Positions 6,411 to 14,549 are shown, counted from the first letter of the stretch. The stretch is 19,120 bases of DNA from CAVQBJ01 sp963819075 (GCA_963819075.1 CAWFUP010000011.1:1-19120); one strand, 5' to 3'. Notes: a model not told the origin generated them from the letters alone. Translations and numbers: made by a program.

Positions 6411-9400
6411 CTACGTGCCGTGTCGCCTCAGTGCCGCGCGCGCCGTCCCGAGTGTGAGCCGCTCGTTGTGCTTGGCGGTCTGGAGCGCGCTCGGGAATGC
6501 CTGCGTGGCCCGGAAGTGATTGGACGCCCGCGGCTTGCTCCAGCGGCCGAGCGCGCCCATCGCGCTCACCCGGACGGTCCCGCTCTCGGTGAGCGGCACG
6601 CTCGTGATCACGAGCGAGCGATGCCCCGGCTTGACCCGGCGCTGCAACTCGCTGCCGGCGTCGAAGTGCACGCGCAGCCCGTAGGAGGTCGCGCCCGGTA
6701 CCGGTGACCAGGTCACGTGCAGCGTCTTGCCAACACGGCGAACACGCACGGCGGCCGGCCGGCCGATCGGGCGGGCGGCGCCGACGCGGAAGCCGGCGAG
6801 CGTCTGGGGCGCGAACGGCGAGGAGCCGTAGGTTCCGATGGCCACGACCGTCCGCTTGCCGGCGGGCCCGGCGAGCGGCGTGAACGCGATCGAACCGTGC
6901 CCGCCCGACACCGTGCCGATCGTCTGGGCCATGTTGCCGCCCTGGAGGGCGAAGGTGATCCGCGTCCCGGGGCTCGTCCTGCCCGCCCGGTAGACGAGCC
7001 GCCGCGTGGCGCCCGACCCGGTCACCTTCGCCGTGAGCGTCTCGTCGAAGCCGGGGCGCGTCGCCTCCAGCCCGGCGAAGGCGCTCGAACCCGGCAGGCG
7101 GGTGATCGTGTACGTGCCCGGGGTGCCGTCCTTGACCCCGAAGTAGGTCGCGTTGTCGGCGGTGTCGCGGACGCCGACCATGTGACGACTGGTCACCCAA
7201 TCGTTGCCGTTCACGGTGAGCGTCTCCCCGCCGGGGGTCTTCACCTGCACGATCGGCGGGGCGCCGGAGCCGGCCAGGCGAAGGTTCTTCACGGTCTCGC
7301 CCTTGACCACCTTGAAGGTGAGGGTGTTGGCGGCGGCCACCCGCGCGCCGCCGGCCACCACCCCGAACTCGCTCGGCTTGCAGCCGTCGACCGGCCAGAG
7401 CTTGAGCTTGCGGTGCGCCCAGTCGATGCCGGCGCCGGGGTGGACGGTGCCGCCGAAGGCCGAGATGGTCAGGCAGGCCACCATGCCGGAACTGGTCACG
7501 TAGCCGTCGGCGCCGAGGCAGAGCCCGCCCTCAACGCCGGCGATGCACGCCTTTCCTCCGAGATGCGCCTGGAAGTAGCCGGTGCCCAGGCGCGTCTCCA
7601 GGCTCGCACCGCCGTCGATCGACATTCCCGGCACGAAGAGGTGGACCGCTCCCGCCGCGTAGATGTAGTTGGGCAGCGAGTACATCGCCGCGCCCGAGCC
7701 CAACTGGATGTACCCGAGTCCGGGGAAGTTGACGTACACGGTGCCCCCGGCGGCGATCGTGGTGGCGGTGAGAACCCGGCCGGCGAGCGCTGCGAGGTCG
7801 GTGCCGGCATCCTGCGCGCTCAGCGTGTAGGAGTGCCCGATGCTGGGGAAGGCGAGTAGCGCCGTCCCGGTGACGCGCGAGATGTCGCCGACGTTCACCC
7901 CTCCACCGATGCGAACGAGGAACGGGTCGAGCTGCAGCGCGAAGTTGATGTTGTCCAGGAACACGCCCGGGAAGATCTCGGGCGCCGCCGCACCACTGAA
8001 CATGACGGCACCGCCCGCGTTGTGGAAGCTGCCCTGGCAGAAGCCGATGCCGTTCTGCGACGGCGGCGGCGCGAGCTCGAAGCCGGTCCCCCCGGCGTCC
8101 CCGCCGCCGAGGAAGACGTCCGCCTGCGCCTTCCACTCGTTGCCGGGGCAGTCGTCGTTGTCGAGATGTCCATGCGTGGCGTAGCGGAACCCGAGGTTCG
8201 TGAAACTCACGGGCCCGATGTCGGCCGACGGCACCGAGAGGTCGAGGTTGTCGAGCTGCAGTCCCGTCCCGTTCTGGGCCGTGACCTGGACGGTGCCCGA
8301 CGGCGGGTCGCCGCCGAAGAGCGCGAACTCGCCCGGCAGCTTCAGCCGCACCGTGCCCTCCGAGTAGCGCTGCCCGTTGATTCCAGCCAGCGCCAGGTCG
8401 ACCGAGCCGTCGACGGAGAAGCCGGCGATGCTCTGCAGGTCCTTGCCGCTGTAGCGAGCGATCGACTGACTTCCGCCGCACGCGTAGTCGTAGCCGCAGT
8501 CGATGTGGCTGAGGCTGACGTCGTTCCCGAGGTTGAGGTCGATCTCCCCGGTGCGCACGGGAGCTCCACCCCAGGTCATCAGGGCGTCGGAGGCGATGAT
8601 GCGCTGCAGCTCCGGATACACGACAATCGAGGAGTCCCCCAGCGGCTTGACCGTGATCCCGTCGAGATCGACCGGCGTCGAGGAGACGTACACGTCGTAG
8701 TGGACGTCGAACTCCTGCTTCGTGTAATCACATAGCGCCTGGGTGATCACGGTGCCGTCGGCCAGTGTCTGGCCGATGCGGCTGCAGTAGAAGGCGGCGA
8801 CCGCGCTGATCCCCGCGGAGACGTAGTCGTTGTGCACGATCTGGCGTACGTCCGTTGGCACGTTGTTCTCGTCGGTCGTGTGAATGAAGCAACCCTGCGC
8901 CGAGATGAGCTGCGCGATGACCGTCTGCGGCGTGCATTCGAGCGCGGTGATGATCGACTTCAACGGCACTCGGTTGAGGGGCGTGCTCACAGGCGCGCTC
9001 GGCGACGTCGCGCATACGGCGACGCTCGGGGGCCCGTACTTCACCGCGCCGGCCGGAGCGTTCGCGCTGGCCGGATTGAGCAGTGTCAACGGTTGCGAGG
9101 TGAAGGACACCACGCTCTTGCCCCGGGAGGCCTGCAGCCCGATCGAGCCCCTGATCGTCGACTGGGGCGTCAGCGCGATGTACGGCTGGCTGGCCGGGCA
9201 GGTGACGTCGGGCTTGCCGTCGCCGCTGAGATCCCACGCGAGGCTCGTCGCGCCCGAGCTCTGCGAGGCGTCGAGAATCGTCGTGCCCTTCGGGGCGAGC
9301 GCGCTCGCGATGGGCCGGAACGAGGCGACGGGCGGCGGCGCGGCAGCGGTCGACGTGGCCGAGGCGGTGCTGGAGACGGTCGGCGTCGCAATCGCCGTCG

Positions 9401-10232
9401 CCGTGCTCGAGGCGCTCGCGCTGCTCGTCGCCGTCGTGGTCGTCGACCCTGCGTCGGGCACGAGGTCGGGCGGCGTCGGACCCGGCGCGGCGGCGAGGCG
9501 CCCGAGCTCGGTGGTCGTGAGCGCCCGGTCGTACACGCGGACCTCGTCGATGAGCCCCGGGAAGTCCGGGCTGCCACCGCAGGCGTAGGGGTAGCCGTCG
9601 ACGTAGAAGCTCGAGTGCGTCAGCGAGTAGTTGATCGGGCCCGCGGCCTTGGCCGTCCCGACCTCGTTGCCGTCGACGTACAGATGGATGCTGGTGCCGT
9701 CGAAGGTGCCGGCCACGAGGTGCCAGTTGCCGTCGAACACGGTCGAGGTTGCCGCGGCGTCGGTGCGGTAGACCATGGTGCCGCTGCGGATGTAGAAGTG
9801 CAGCCCCGGATTCGGATCCCCGGGGTAGCCGGTGTAGAGCGCGTAGGAGGAGCCGCCGCACGTGCCGGCGTCGTCGCCGCGGCCGGCGATGTAGTGACCC
9901 ACGCCGGGGTCGCCGCTCTGCTTGACCCAGGCCAGCAGCGTGAGCTGCGCCGGCGCGAGCAACGACGAGGTGGTCTGCAGGACCGTCGTGTTCGCGCTCG
10001 ACAGGTAGCCGCCGAACTTGCCGCCGGCCGTGCCCATCTGCATCGTGCCCGCGGCACTCGTCAGCGCGAGGCTGTTGCCCGACACGTCGGGCGTGACGTC
10101 GTTCGCCCCGCTCGTCTGATGGCTGTCCAGGGGCCATTGCGCCACGAGCGGCTCAGCGGCGATGGCGGGGGTGGCGGCCGCGAGCAGCGCCGCGACGACG
10201 CCGACCATAAGAGTTCGATAAGAAGCGCGCAC
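6411..10232 (-). CDS. Large secreted LamG-domain protein with C-terminal FN3-like module
   Basis: 1273-aa exported protein. A Sec signal peptide (MRASYRTLMVG then a hydrophobic core, likely cleavage after A25 or A26) is followed by a LamG/concanavalin-like domain (about 28-247, with WVKQ, WHLVAGTFDGTSIHLYVDG and LIDEVRVYDRAL motifs typical of Laminin_G_3). A Thr/Ser/Ala-rich linker (about 260-302) comes next, then a PKD-like segment (about 303-385, SLAWDLSGDGKPD). A long beta-rich central region of unrecognised family follows, with many Gly and several Cys, and last an FN3-like module (about 1157-1237, LHVTWSPVPGATSYGLRV). There is no sortase motif or membrane anchor, so it is probably secreted or loosely wall-bound; carbohydrate binding by LamG is likely but unproven. 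The GTG start is supported by the signal peptide and by CATGCT six bases upstream. It is divergent from an AraC regulator. Confidence 0.88.
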   Translation of the reverse strand: MRASYRTLMVGVVAALLAAATPAIAAEPLVAQWPLDSHQTSGANDVTPDVSGNSLALTSAAGTMQMGTAGGKFGGYLSSANTTVLQTTSSLLAPAQLTLLAWVKQSGDPGVGHYIAGRGDDAGTCGGSSYALYTGYPGDPNPGLHFYIRSGTMVYRTDAAATSTVFDGNWHLVAGTFDGTSIHLYVDGNEVGTAKAAGPINYSLTHSSFYVDGYPYACGGSPDFPGLIDEVRVYDRALTTTELGRLAAAPGPTPPDLVPDAGSTTTTATSSASASSTATAIATPTVSSTASATSTAAAPPPVASFRPIASALAPKGTTILDASQSSGATSLAWDLSGDGKPDVTCPASQPYIALTPQSTIRGSIGLQASRGKSVVSFTSQPLTLLNPASANAPAGAVKYGPPSVAVCATSPSAPVSTPLNRVPLKSIITALECTPQTVIAQLISAQGCFIHTTDENNVPTDVRQIVHNDYVSAGISAVAAFYCSRIGQTLADGTVITQALCDYTKQEFDVHYDVYVSSTPVDLDGITVKPLGDSSIVVYPELQRIIASDALMTWGGAPVRTGEIDLNLGNDVSLSHIDCGYDYACGGSQSIARYSGKDLQSIAGFSVDGSVDLALAGINGQRYSEGTVRLKLPGEFALFGGDPPSGTVQVTAQNGTGLQLDNLDLSVPSADIGPVSFTNLGFRYATHGHLDNDDCPGNEWKAQADVFLGGGDAGGTGFELAPPPSQNGIGFCQGSFHNAGGAVMFSGAAAPEIFPGVFLDNINFALQLDPFLVRIGGGVNVGDISRVTGTALLAFPSIGHSYTLSAQDAGTDLAALAGRVLTATTIAAGGTVYVNFPGLGYIQLGSGAAMYSLPNYIYAAGAVHLFVPGMSIDGGASLETRLGTGYFQAHLGGKACIAGVEGGLCLGADGYVTSSGMVACLTISAFGGTVHPGAGIDWAHRKLKLWPVDGCKPSEFGVVAGGARVAAANTLTFKVVKGETVKNLRLAGSGAPPIVQVKTPGGETLTVNGNDWVTSRHMVGVRDTADNATYFGVKDGTPGTYTITRLPGSSAFAGLEATRPGFDETLTAKVTGSGATRRLVYRAGRTSPGTRITFALQGGNMAQTIGTVSGGHGSIAFTPLAGPAGKRTVVAIGTYGSSPFAPQTLAGFRVGAARPIGRPAAVRVRRVGKTLHVTWSPVPGATSYGLRVHFDAGSELQRRVKPGHRSLVITSVPLTESGTVRVSAMGALGRWSKPRASNHFRATQAFPSALQTAKHNERLTLGTARAALRRHGT
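9327..9455 (-). repeat. Low-complexity Thr/Ser/Ala-rich linker coding sequence
   Basis: Encodes residues about 260-302 of the LamG protein, almost entirely Thr, Ser, Ala and Pro. It is a typical extracellular flexible linker and a possible O-glycosylation region. The DNA is repetitive, with recurring GTCGCCGT-like and GAGGCGCT-like words on the plus strand. Confidence 0.6.
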
Positions 10233-10238
10233 ACCCCC

Positions 10239-10244
10239 AGCATG
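10239..10244 (-). promoter_or_regulatory. Weak candidate -10 box of the LamG gene
   Basis: CATGCT on the minus strand, six bases before the GTG at 10232. It keeps A at position 2 and T at position 6. The spacing equals that of the other proposed leaderless starts in the window. Confidence 0.35.
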
Positions 10245-10309
10245 TCAGATCGGCGGACGGCGAACGATTGCGCCTAGGTGTGTCCGCCCCTGGCCGTGGC
10301 GGCGCGGTT

Positions 10310-10315
10310 TACGCT
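10310..10315 (+). promoter_or_regulatory. Candidate -10 box of the AraC regulator gene (leaderless)
   Basis: TACGCT followed by six bases and the ATG at 10322. It supports that ATG over the upstream in-frame start at 10268. No clear -35 box. Confidence 0.5.
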
Positions 10316-10321
10316 TCAGGC

Positions 10322-11173
10322 ATGCCCGGCGATCACCCGCTCGGCTTCCACGAGCAGGCGCGCGGCGTCCCCCACCCGCGGCTGAGCGGAGTCGTGCGTT
10401 CGTACACCGGCTATGTCGAGCGCACTGCCGGCCCGCTTGCCCGCCTGGAGGTCGCCTGCGCGTACATCCCGATCATCCTCAGCTTTGGGCCGCCGATTCG
10501 CGTCGACGGCGTGCGCCACCGCTCGTTCGTCGCCGGGCTGACCGACCGTCCGACCGTGACCGAGCACGACGGCGAGCAGTACGGGATCCAGATCGACGTG
10601 ACACTGCTCGGGGCGCGGCGCCTGCTCGGTCGCCCGCTGGCCGAGATCGCGGGCCGCGTCGTGCCAATGGGAGAGCTGCTCGGTGACGTCGACGCCGCGC
10701 GCGAGCGCTTGTGGGAGGCGCAGGATTGGCCGGCGCGCTTCGCGCTGCTCGATCGGCTGCTGCTGCGGTGCCTCGATCGCTCGCCCGAGGTGGTCGCCGA
10801 GCTTGCGCACGCCTGGTCGCGCCTGCACGAGACGAGCGGGCAGGTGCCGATCGCGACGCTCGCCCACGAGACCGGGTGGAGTCGACGCCACCTGTCGGTG
10901 CGCTTCGCCAGCGAGGTCGGCCTCGCCCCGAAGGCGGTCGCCCGCATCCTGCGTTTCGAGCGCGTCATCGAGCTGCTCGGCCCCGCCGGCGGTCACGAGA
11001 CGCTGGCCGCGGCGGCCTACCGCTGCGGCTATGCCGACCAGTCGCACCTCAACCGCGACTTCCGCGCCTTCGCGGGCACGACGCCGACCGACTACCTGGC
11101 GCGCCTGCTCTCCGCGGGCGGCGGCGTGTCCGCCCAGGGCCTCGTCGCCGTCGAGCGAGGGCTCGCCGCCTAG
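10322..11173 (+). CDS. AraC-family transcriptional regulator
   Basis: 283-aa regulator. The N-terminal domain (about 1-130; PHPRLSGVVRSYTGY, then LSFGPPIRV and IDVTLLGARRLLG) resembles the DUF6597-type sensor domain found in many AraC proteins. The C-terminal double helix-turn-helix (about 173-260) has the two AraC recognition regions: IATLAHETGWSRRHLSVRF, then AAAYRCGYADQSHLNRDF followed by the hallmark FAGTTPTDYL. The chosen ATG has a -10 box six bases upstream. An upstream frame extension to 10268 would add 18 residues that cross the promoter, so it is rejected. The neighbouring LamG gene is divergent with an 89-bp shared gap and is a plausible target. The stop is only 6 bp from the convergent DUF167 stop, so there is no room for a separate terminator. 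Confidence 0.92.
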   Translation: MPGDHPLGFHEQARGVPHPRLSGVVRSYTGYVERTAGPLARLEVACAYIPIILSFGPPIRVDGVRHRSFVAGLTDRPTVTEHDGEQYGIQIDVTLLGARRLLGRPLAEIAGRVVPMGELLGDVDAARERLWEAQDWPARFALLDRLLLRCLDRSPEVVAELAHAWSRLHETSGQVPIATLAHETGWSRRHLSVRFASEVGLAPKAVARILRFERVIELLGPAGGHETLAAAAYRCGYADQSHLNRDFRAFAGTTPTDYLARLLSAGGGVSAQGLVAVERGLAA

Positions 11174-11179
11174 CGCCGA

Positions 11180-11443
11180 TCAGAGCCCGAGCGATCGCCG
11201 CAGCGCGGCCGCGTCGACGCCCTGCACCCGGACCACCTTGTCCCGGGAGGACGCGCCGCGCACGATCGAGACGCTGCCCTTCGCCACCCCGGCGCGCTTG
11301 GCGACGAGCGCGCACAGCGCCTCGTTGGCGCGCCCCTCCAGCGGCGGGGCGGTCACGCGCACGAGCACCGCCCCGGCGCGCTCGCCGACGATCGCGTTGG
11401 CGCGGGCGCGGGGCTGCAGGCGAACGGTGATGTCGGCGTGCAT
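11180..11443 (-). CDS. DUF167 (YggU) family protein
   Basis: 87-aa protein with the family core VRVTAPPLEGRANEAL near 28-43 and the closing motif VSIVRGASSRDKVVRVQG near 58-75. Length and layout match the whole DUF167 family, whose biochemical role is unknown. The ATG at 11443 comes eight bases after the stop of the M15-like peptidase gene on the same strand, so the two are probably co-transcribed. The reading frame continues far upstream, but that part is a shadow of the peptidase gene. There is no Shine-Dalgarno, so translation may depend on reinitiation after the upstream stop. Confidence 0.9.
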   Translation of the reverse strand: MHADITVRLQPRARANAIVGERAGAVLVRVTAPPLEGRANEALCALVAKRAGVAKGSVSIVRGASSRDKVVRVQGVDAAALRRSLGL

Positions 11444-11451
11444 CAGGCGGG

Positions 11452-12225
11452 CTAGCGCCCGTTGGTCGAGAAGTGCTGGTAGTCGGGACCGCCGGCCCAG
11501 TAGCCGCCCCACCCCCAGCCGGCCGCGACGAACGCGTCCACGAGCGCGCCCCCCGGATAGGCCATCCCGGGCCGGTGGAGCGCCCGGTCGGTGAAGGCCG
11601 CGCCGGCGCTCGGCTGAACCGGCTGGCCGGGCTCGAGATACGGGTTCTCGACCGTGTTGACGTCGATCGCGTCGCCGTAGGCGTGCATCGACCACGACGG
11701 GGTCCCGCCCGCCACGGCGAGCCGGCAGTTGAAGCCCGAGGTGTTGTCGGCGGCCATCGACCGCGGGTCGCTGCCGTGGAACGCGTCGACGGGCTCCATG
11801 CGCCGGATCGGAAAGCGGGCGCGGTAGAGCGCGCGGAAGACCCCGACGACGGTGCCGGTGACGGCGGCGTTGACGACGATCGTTCCGGTGTGTGCCCGGC
11901 CGTCGAAGCCGACGTAGGAGAGCCGGATCTCGCGGAGCTGACTCGGCCCGACCGGACAGCCGGGGCGCCACGTGTAGGGAACGTCGGCCGGCGCGAGCGG
12001 CCCCGAGGTGCTCGCCGTGAACGACGCGAGCGCGGTCTGGCTTGGGTGCGCCGCTGTCGGCGGGACCTCTGACCGCGGCGGGGTGGTATGCCCGGCGACG
12101 ACGGTCGTCGCCGCGTCGGCCATGGACGCCGTCGCCGAGGCGGCCACGGTCGCCGGTCTCGATGCCGCGCCGCAGCCCGTCGCCAGCGCGAGGCCCGCCG
12201 TCAACGCCAGCGTCGGACGGATCAC
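11452..12225 (-). CDS. Lipoprotein with M15/VanY-like D-alanyl-D-alanine carboxypeptidase domain
   Basis: 257-aa exported lipoprotein. The N-terminus MIRPTLALTAGLALATGC carries a lipobox with acceptor C18. An Ala/Thr-rich spacer (19-80) follows, then a C-terminal M15-type zinc peptidase domain. The metal-binding pattern is seen in SMHAYGDAIDVN (H181, D188) and DYQHF (H251), the usual SxHxxGxAxD...H signature. It probably trims peptidoglycan stem peptides or cross-links on the outer face of the membrane. The GTG start is supported by a TACCCT -10 box six bases before it. The gene is divergent from a secreted L,D-transpeptidase gene and followed by DUF167. The enzyme class is clear; exact bond specificity (D,D- or L,D-) is not. 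Confidence 0.85.
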   Translation of the reverse strand: MIRPTLALTAGLALATGCGAASRPATVAASATASMADAATTVVAGHTTPPRSEVPPTAAHPSQTALASFTASTSGPLAPADVPYTWRPGCPVGPSQLREIRLSYVGFDGRAHTGTIVVNAAVTGTVVGVFRALYRARFPIRRMEPVDAFHGSDPRSMAADNTSGFNCRLAVAGGTPSWSMHAYGDAIDVNTVENPYLEPGQPVQPSAGAAFTDRALHRPGMAYPGGALVDAFVAAGWGWGGYWAGGPDYQHFSTNGR

Positions 12226-12231
12226 CCGACG

Positions 12232-12237
12232 AGGGTA
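12232..12237 (-). promoter_or_regulatory. Candidate -10 box of the M15-like peptidase gene (leaderless)
   Basis: TACCCT on the minus strand, six bases before the GTG at 12225. It decides that GTG as the start and lies back-to-back with the divergent promoter at 12273. Confidence 0.5.
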
Positions 12238-12272
12238 CCGTCAAGCGGCGGTCCGGCTCGGGGGCGCGGCAT

Positions 12273-12278
12273 TACAGT
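12273..12278 (+). promoter_or_regulatory. Candidate -10 box of the L,D-transpeptidase gene (leaderless)
   Basis: TACAGT followed by six bases (GGGCCC) and the ATG at 12285. It is a close match to the actinobacterial -10 consensus and selects this ATG over the upstream frame extension. Confidence 0.55.
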
Positions 12279-12284
12279 GGGCCC

Positions 12285-12941
12285 ATGCGAGTGCAGCAGT
12301 TGGGGCCGCTCGTCGTCGCTGGGTTGCTCGCGATGGTCGGTCCCGGCGTGGCCCGTGCGGTCCCCGCCTCGACGGTCGCCGAGGTGATCGTGGTCACCGC
12401 GCCCGCCTATCGCGACACCTACGCGGCGCTCACGGCGTATGACGTGACGGGCGGACGTCGCCGTGTCGTGTTCGGTCCCTGGACCGCCCGCATCGGCTAC
12501 AACGGGTTCGCGCCGCCGGGAGCGAAGCGCGAGGGGGACGGTCGCACGCCGAGCGGCAGCTACGGGTTCCAGTTCATGTTCGGGGTCTACCGCAACCCGG
12601 GCGTGCAGTACCCGTACCGCAGCGCGCATTCCTATGACGTGTGGGACGACGCGCCGTCGAGCCCGCGGTACAACGAGTGGGTCGACGAGCGCACGCAGAA
12701 TCCCGGCCGGTCTCCCGAGCCGATGGACGAGGTGCCCGCCTACGACTACGGGGCCGTCATCGCCTATAACACGGCGCGCACGCCCGGTCTCGGCAGCGCA
12801 ATCTTCCTGCATGCCGACGTCGGCGGCCCGACCGCCGGCTGCGTGTCGCTGCCGATGAACGAGCTGCTGGACGTGCTGCGCTGGCTGGATCCGGCACAGC
12901 ATCCGGCGATCGAGATGGGCGTGGCCATCGGCGGCCGGTAG
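12285..12941 (+). CDS. Secreted YkuD-type L,D-transpeptidase family protein
   Basis: 218-aa exported enzyme. A signal peptide (1 to about 24, ending VARA) precedes a YkuD-like domain of the COG3786 type. The catalytic signature is LHADVGGPTAGCVSLP with H176 and C186, equivalent to the H...(S/T)xGC motif of L,D-transpeptidases. GRTPSGSYGF (86-95) is the usual upstream substrate-side motif, with PYRSAHSYDVW near 110-120. It likely makes or edits 3-3 cross-links or hydrolyses stem peptides in the wall; which of these cannot be told. The frame is open from 12042, but residues before the ATG at 12285 cross the divergent promoter region and are shadows. The gap to the divergent peptidase gene is only 59 bp, so joint regulation is likely. 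Confidence 0.87.
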   Translation: MRVQQLGPLVVAGLLAMVGPGVARAVPASTVAEVIVVTAPAYRDTYAALTAYDVTGGRRRVVFGPWTARIGYNGFAPPGAKREGDGRTPSGSYGFQFMFGVYRNPGVQYPYRSAHSYDVWDDAPSSPRYNEWVDERTQNPGRSPEPMDEVPAYDYGAVIAYNTARTPGLGSAIFLHADVGGPTAGCVSLPMNELLDVLRWLDPAQHPAIEMGVAIGGR

Positions 12942-12973
12942 CGCCCGGCCGAGGCGACCGCACCTCGCCTCAA

Positions 12974-12992
12974 GGCACCGCGTAAAGGTGCC
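12974..12992. repeat. Short perfect inverted repeat before the AAA ATPase gene
   Basis: GGCACC-GCGTAAA-GGTGCC, six-base arms with a seven-base centre, in the 65-bp gap between the L,D-transpeptidase stop and the AAA gene start. No T-run follows. It could be a weak terminator, an operator, or part of the AAA gene promoter (TAAAGG lies within it). Confidence 0.35.
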
Positions 12993-13006
12993 GAAGCACG
13001 CTGAAC

Positions 13007-14542
13007 ATGGATTCGCCCGCCGCCGCGTCGATGCCGACCCCGCCGCTCGCCGAGCCCTGCAGCGTGCACGAGCTGAAGACGCTCGTGCTCTCGCGCCATT
13101 CCGCGATCGCCATCGAAACCGGTGAGGAGGAGCGCGCCGACACCCAGCTCGCCGCGCTGGCCGCCGACACCGGGCTGGCCGTGTTCGACTGGACGGTCAC
13201 CCAGGGGCTCGTGCGCCGACCGGGCGAGCAACCGATGTACGGAACCGAGGATCCCGGACGCATGCTCGCCACCGTCGCCGGCCTCACCGTCGAGAGCCTG
13301 TTCGTGCTCAAGGACTTCGACGAGCACCTGTCGAATCCCGCCGTCTCGCGCGCCTTCCGCGAGCTGCTCGAGCGCTTCGAGGTGCCGAGTCGCCTGTCGA
13401 CGTTCATCCTCCTCGGCGCGTCGGTCGAGCTTCCGCCCGAGGTCGAGTCCCAGGTCGTCCGCTATGAGCTGCGCCTGCCCGATCACGGCGAGTACCGCGC
13501 GGCGATCTCCGCGGTCGTCGAGTCGCTGCAGGCCAACCACCGCGCCGAGGTGGCGCTCCCGGCCAGCGACTACGACGCGTTCGCGAGCGCGTTGCGTGGA
13601 CTGACGCTCAACCAGGCACGGCAGGCCCTGGCCCAGGTAGCGATCGAGGACGGCCGACTGACCTCGGACGACCTCGCGCGGATCATCGATCTGAAGGCCC
13701 GGGTGCTGCGCAGCGACAGCCTGCTCGAGTACTTCCCGGTCGCCGACAACGGATACGCGCTCGGGGGCTTCGCCAACCTGCAGCACTGGCTGGCCCGGGC
13801 CCAACTCGCGTTCACGCCGCAGGCCGCACGGCTGAACCTGCCCGCCCCCAAGGGCGTGCTGCTGGTCGGCGTTCAGGGGTGCGGCAAGTCCCTGGCCGCG
13901 AAGGTCATCGCCCGCGAGTGGCGCCAGCCGCTGCTCAAGCTCGACGCCGGCCGGCTGTACGACAAGTACATCGGCGAGTCCGAGAAGAACCTGCGCCACG
14001 CGCTGGCCACCGCGGCCGCGATGGCCCCGGTGGTCCTGTGGATCGATGAGATCGAGAAGGGGCTGGCGCCCGGTGGTAGCCAGGATGCCGACGGCGGCCT
14101 CAGCCAGCGCCTGTTCGGCTCCTTCCTCACCTGGTTACAGGAGAAGCGCTCGGACGTGTTCGTGGCGGCGACCGCGAACGACCTCTCGTCGCTTCCGCCC
14201 GAGCTCCTGCGCAAGGGCCGCTTCGACGAGATCTTCTTCGTCGACCTCCCCGACGCGGCCGAGCGCGCCGCGATCCTGGCGATCCACCTCCGCCTGCGCC
14301 GACAGGATCCCGCCCGCTTCGACCTCGCGCGCATCGCGGGCGCCGCGGACGGCTTCAGCGGCGCCGAGCTCGAGCAGGTGATCATCGCGTCGTCGCTGCG
14401 CTCGCTCCAGGACCGCCGCCCGCTCGACACGGCGCTCGTGCTCGACGAGCTGCAAGCGACCGTGCCGCTCTCCCGCTCGCGACGCGAGGACATCGACCGG
14501 CTTCGCGCGTTCGCGCGCGAACGCTTCGTCCCGGCCGGCTGA
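13007..14542 (+). CDS. AAA ATPase, Ycf46-like
   Basis: 511-aa protein. An N-terminal alpha/beta region (about 18-230; LSRHSAIAIETGEE, then FVLKDFDEHL and YELRLPDHGEY) is characteristic of Ycf46-type proteins. It precedes one complete AAA module (about 280-510): Walker A GVQGCGKS (288-295), Walker B VLWIDEIE (343-350), sensor-1 N391 in ATAND, arginines in LLRKGRFDE (R402, R405) and the GFSGAELE helix (449-456). It should be an active ATPase forming a ring. In cyanobacteria and algae Ycf46 is linked to carbon utilisation; the role in heterotrophic bacteria is not established. The start ATG at 13007 fits the beginning of homology; no clear Shine-Dalgarno is seen. The stop is followed at once by a very stable hairpin and the repeat block. 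Confidence 0.9.
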   Translation: MDSPAAASMPTPPLAEPCSVHELKTLVLSRHSAIAIETGEEERADTQLAALAADTGLAVFDWTVTQGLVRRPGEQPMYGTEDPGRMLATVAGLTVESLFVLKDFDEHLSNPAVSRAFRELLERFEVPSRLSTFILLGASVELPPEVESQVVRYELRLPDHGEYRAAISAVVESLQANHRAEVALPASDYDAFASALRGLTLNQARQALAQVAIEDGRLTSDDLARIIDLKARVLRSDSLLEYFPVADNGYALGGFANLQHWLARAQLAFTPQAARLNLPAPKGVLLVGVQGCGKSLAAKVIAREWRQPLLKLDAGRLYDKYIGESEKNLRHALATAAAMAPVVLWIDEIEKGLAPGGSQDADGGLSQRLFGSFLTWLQEKRSDVFVAATANDLSSLPPELLRKGRFDEIFFVDLPDAAERAAILAIHLRLRRQDPARFDLARIAGAADGFSGAELEQVIIASSLRSLQDRRPLDTALVLDELQATVPLSRSRREDIDRLRAFARERFVPAG

Positions 14543-14549
14543 CGCGCGC

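Noticed and set aside
5301..6707. 468-codon plus-strand frame across the hydrolase and LamG gene ends
   Set aside because: It spans a terminator, an intergenic region and two real genes in antisense; no domain is visible.
8832..10277. 481-codon plus-strand frame opposite the LamG gene
   Set aside because: Arg/Ala/Gly-rich sequence with no motif; the opposite strand has a signal peptide and LamG and FN3-like domains.
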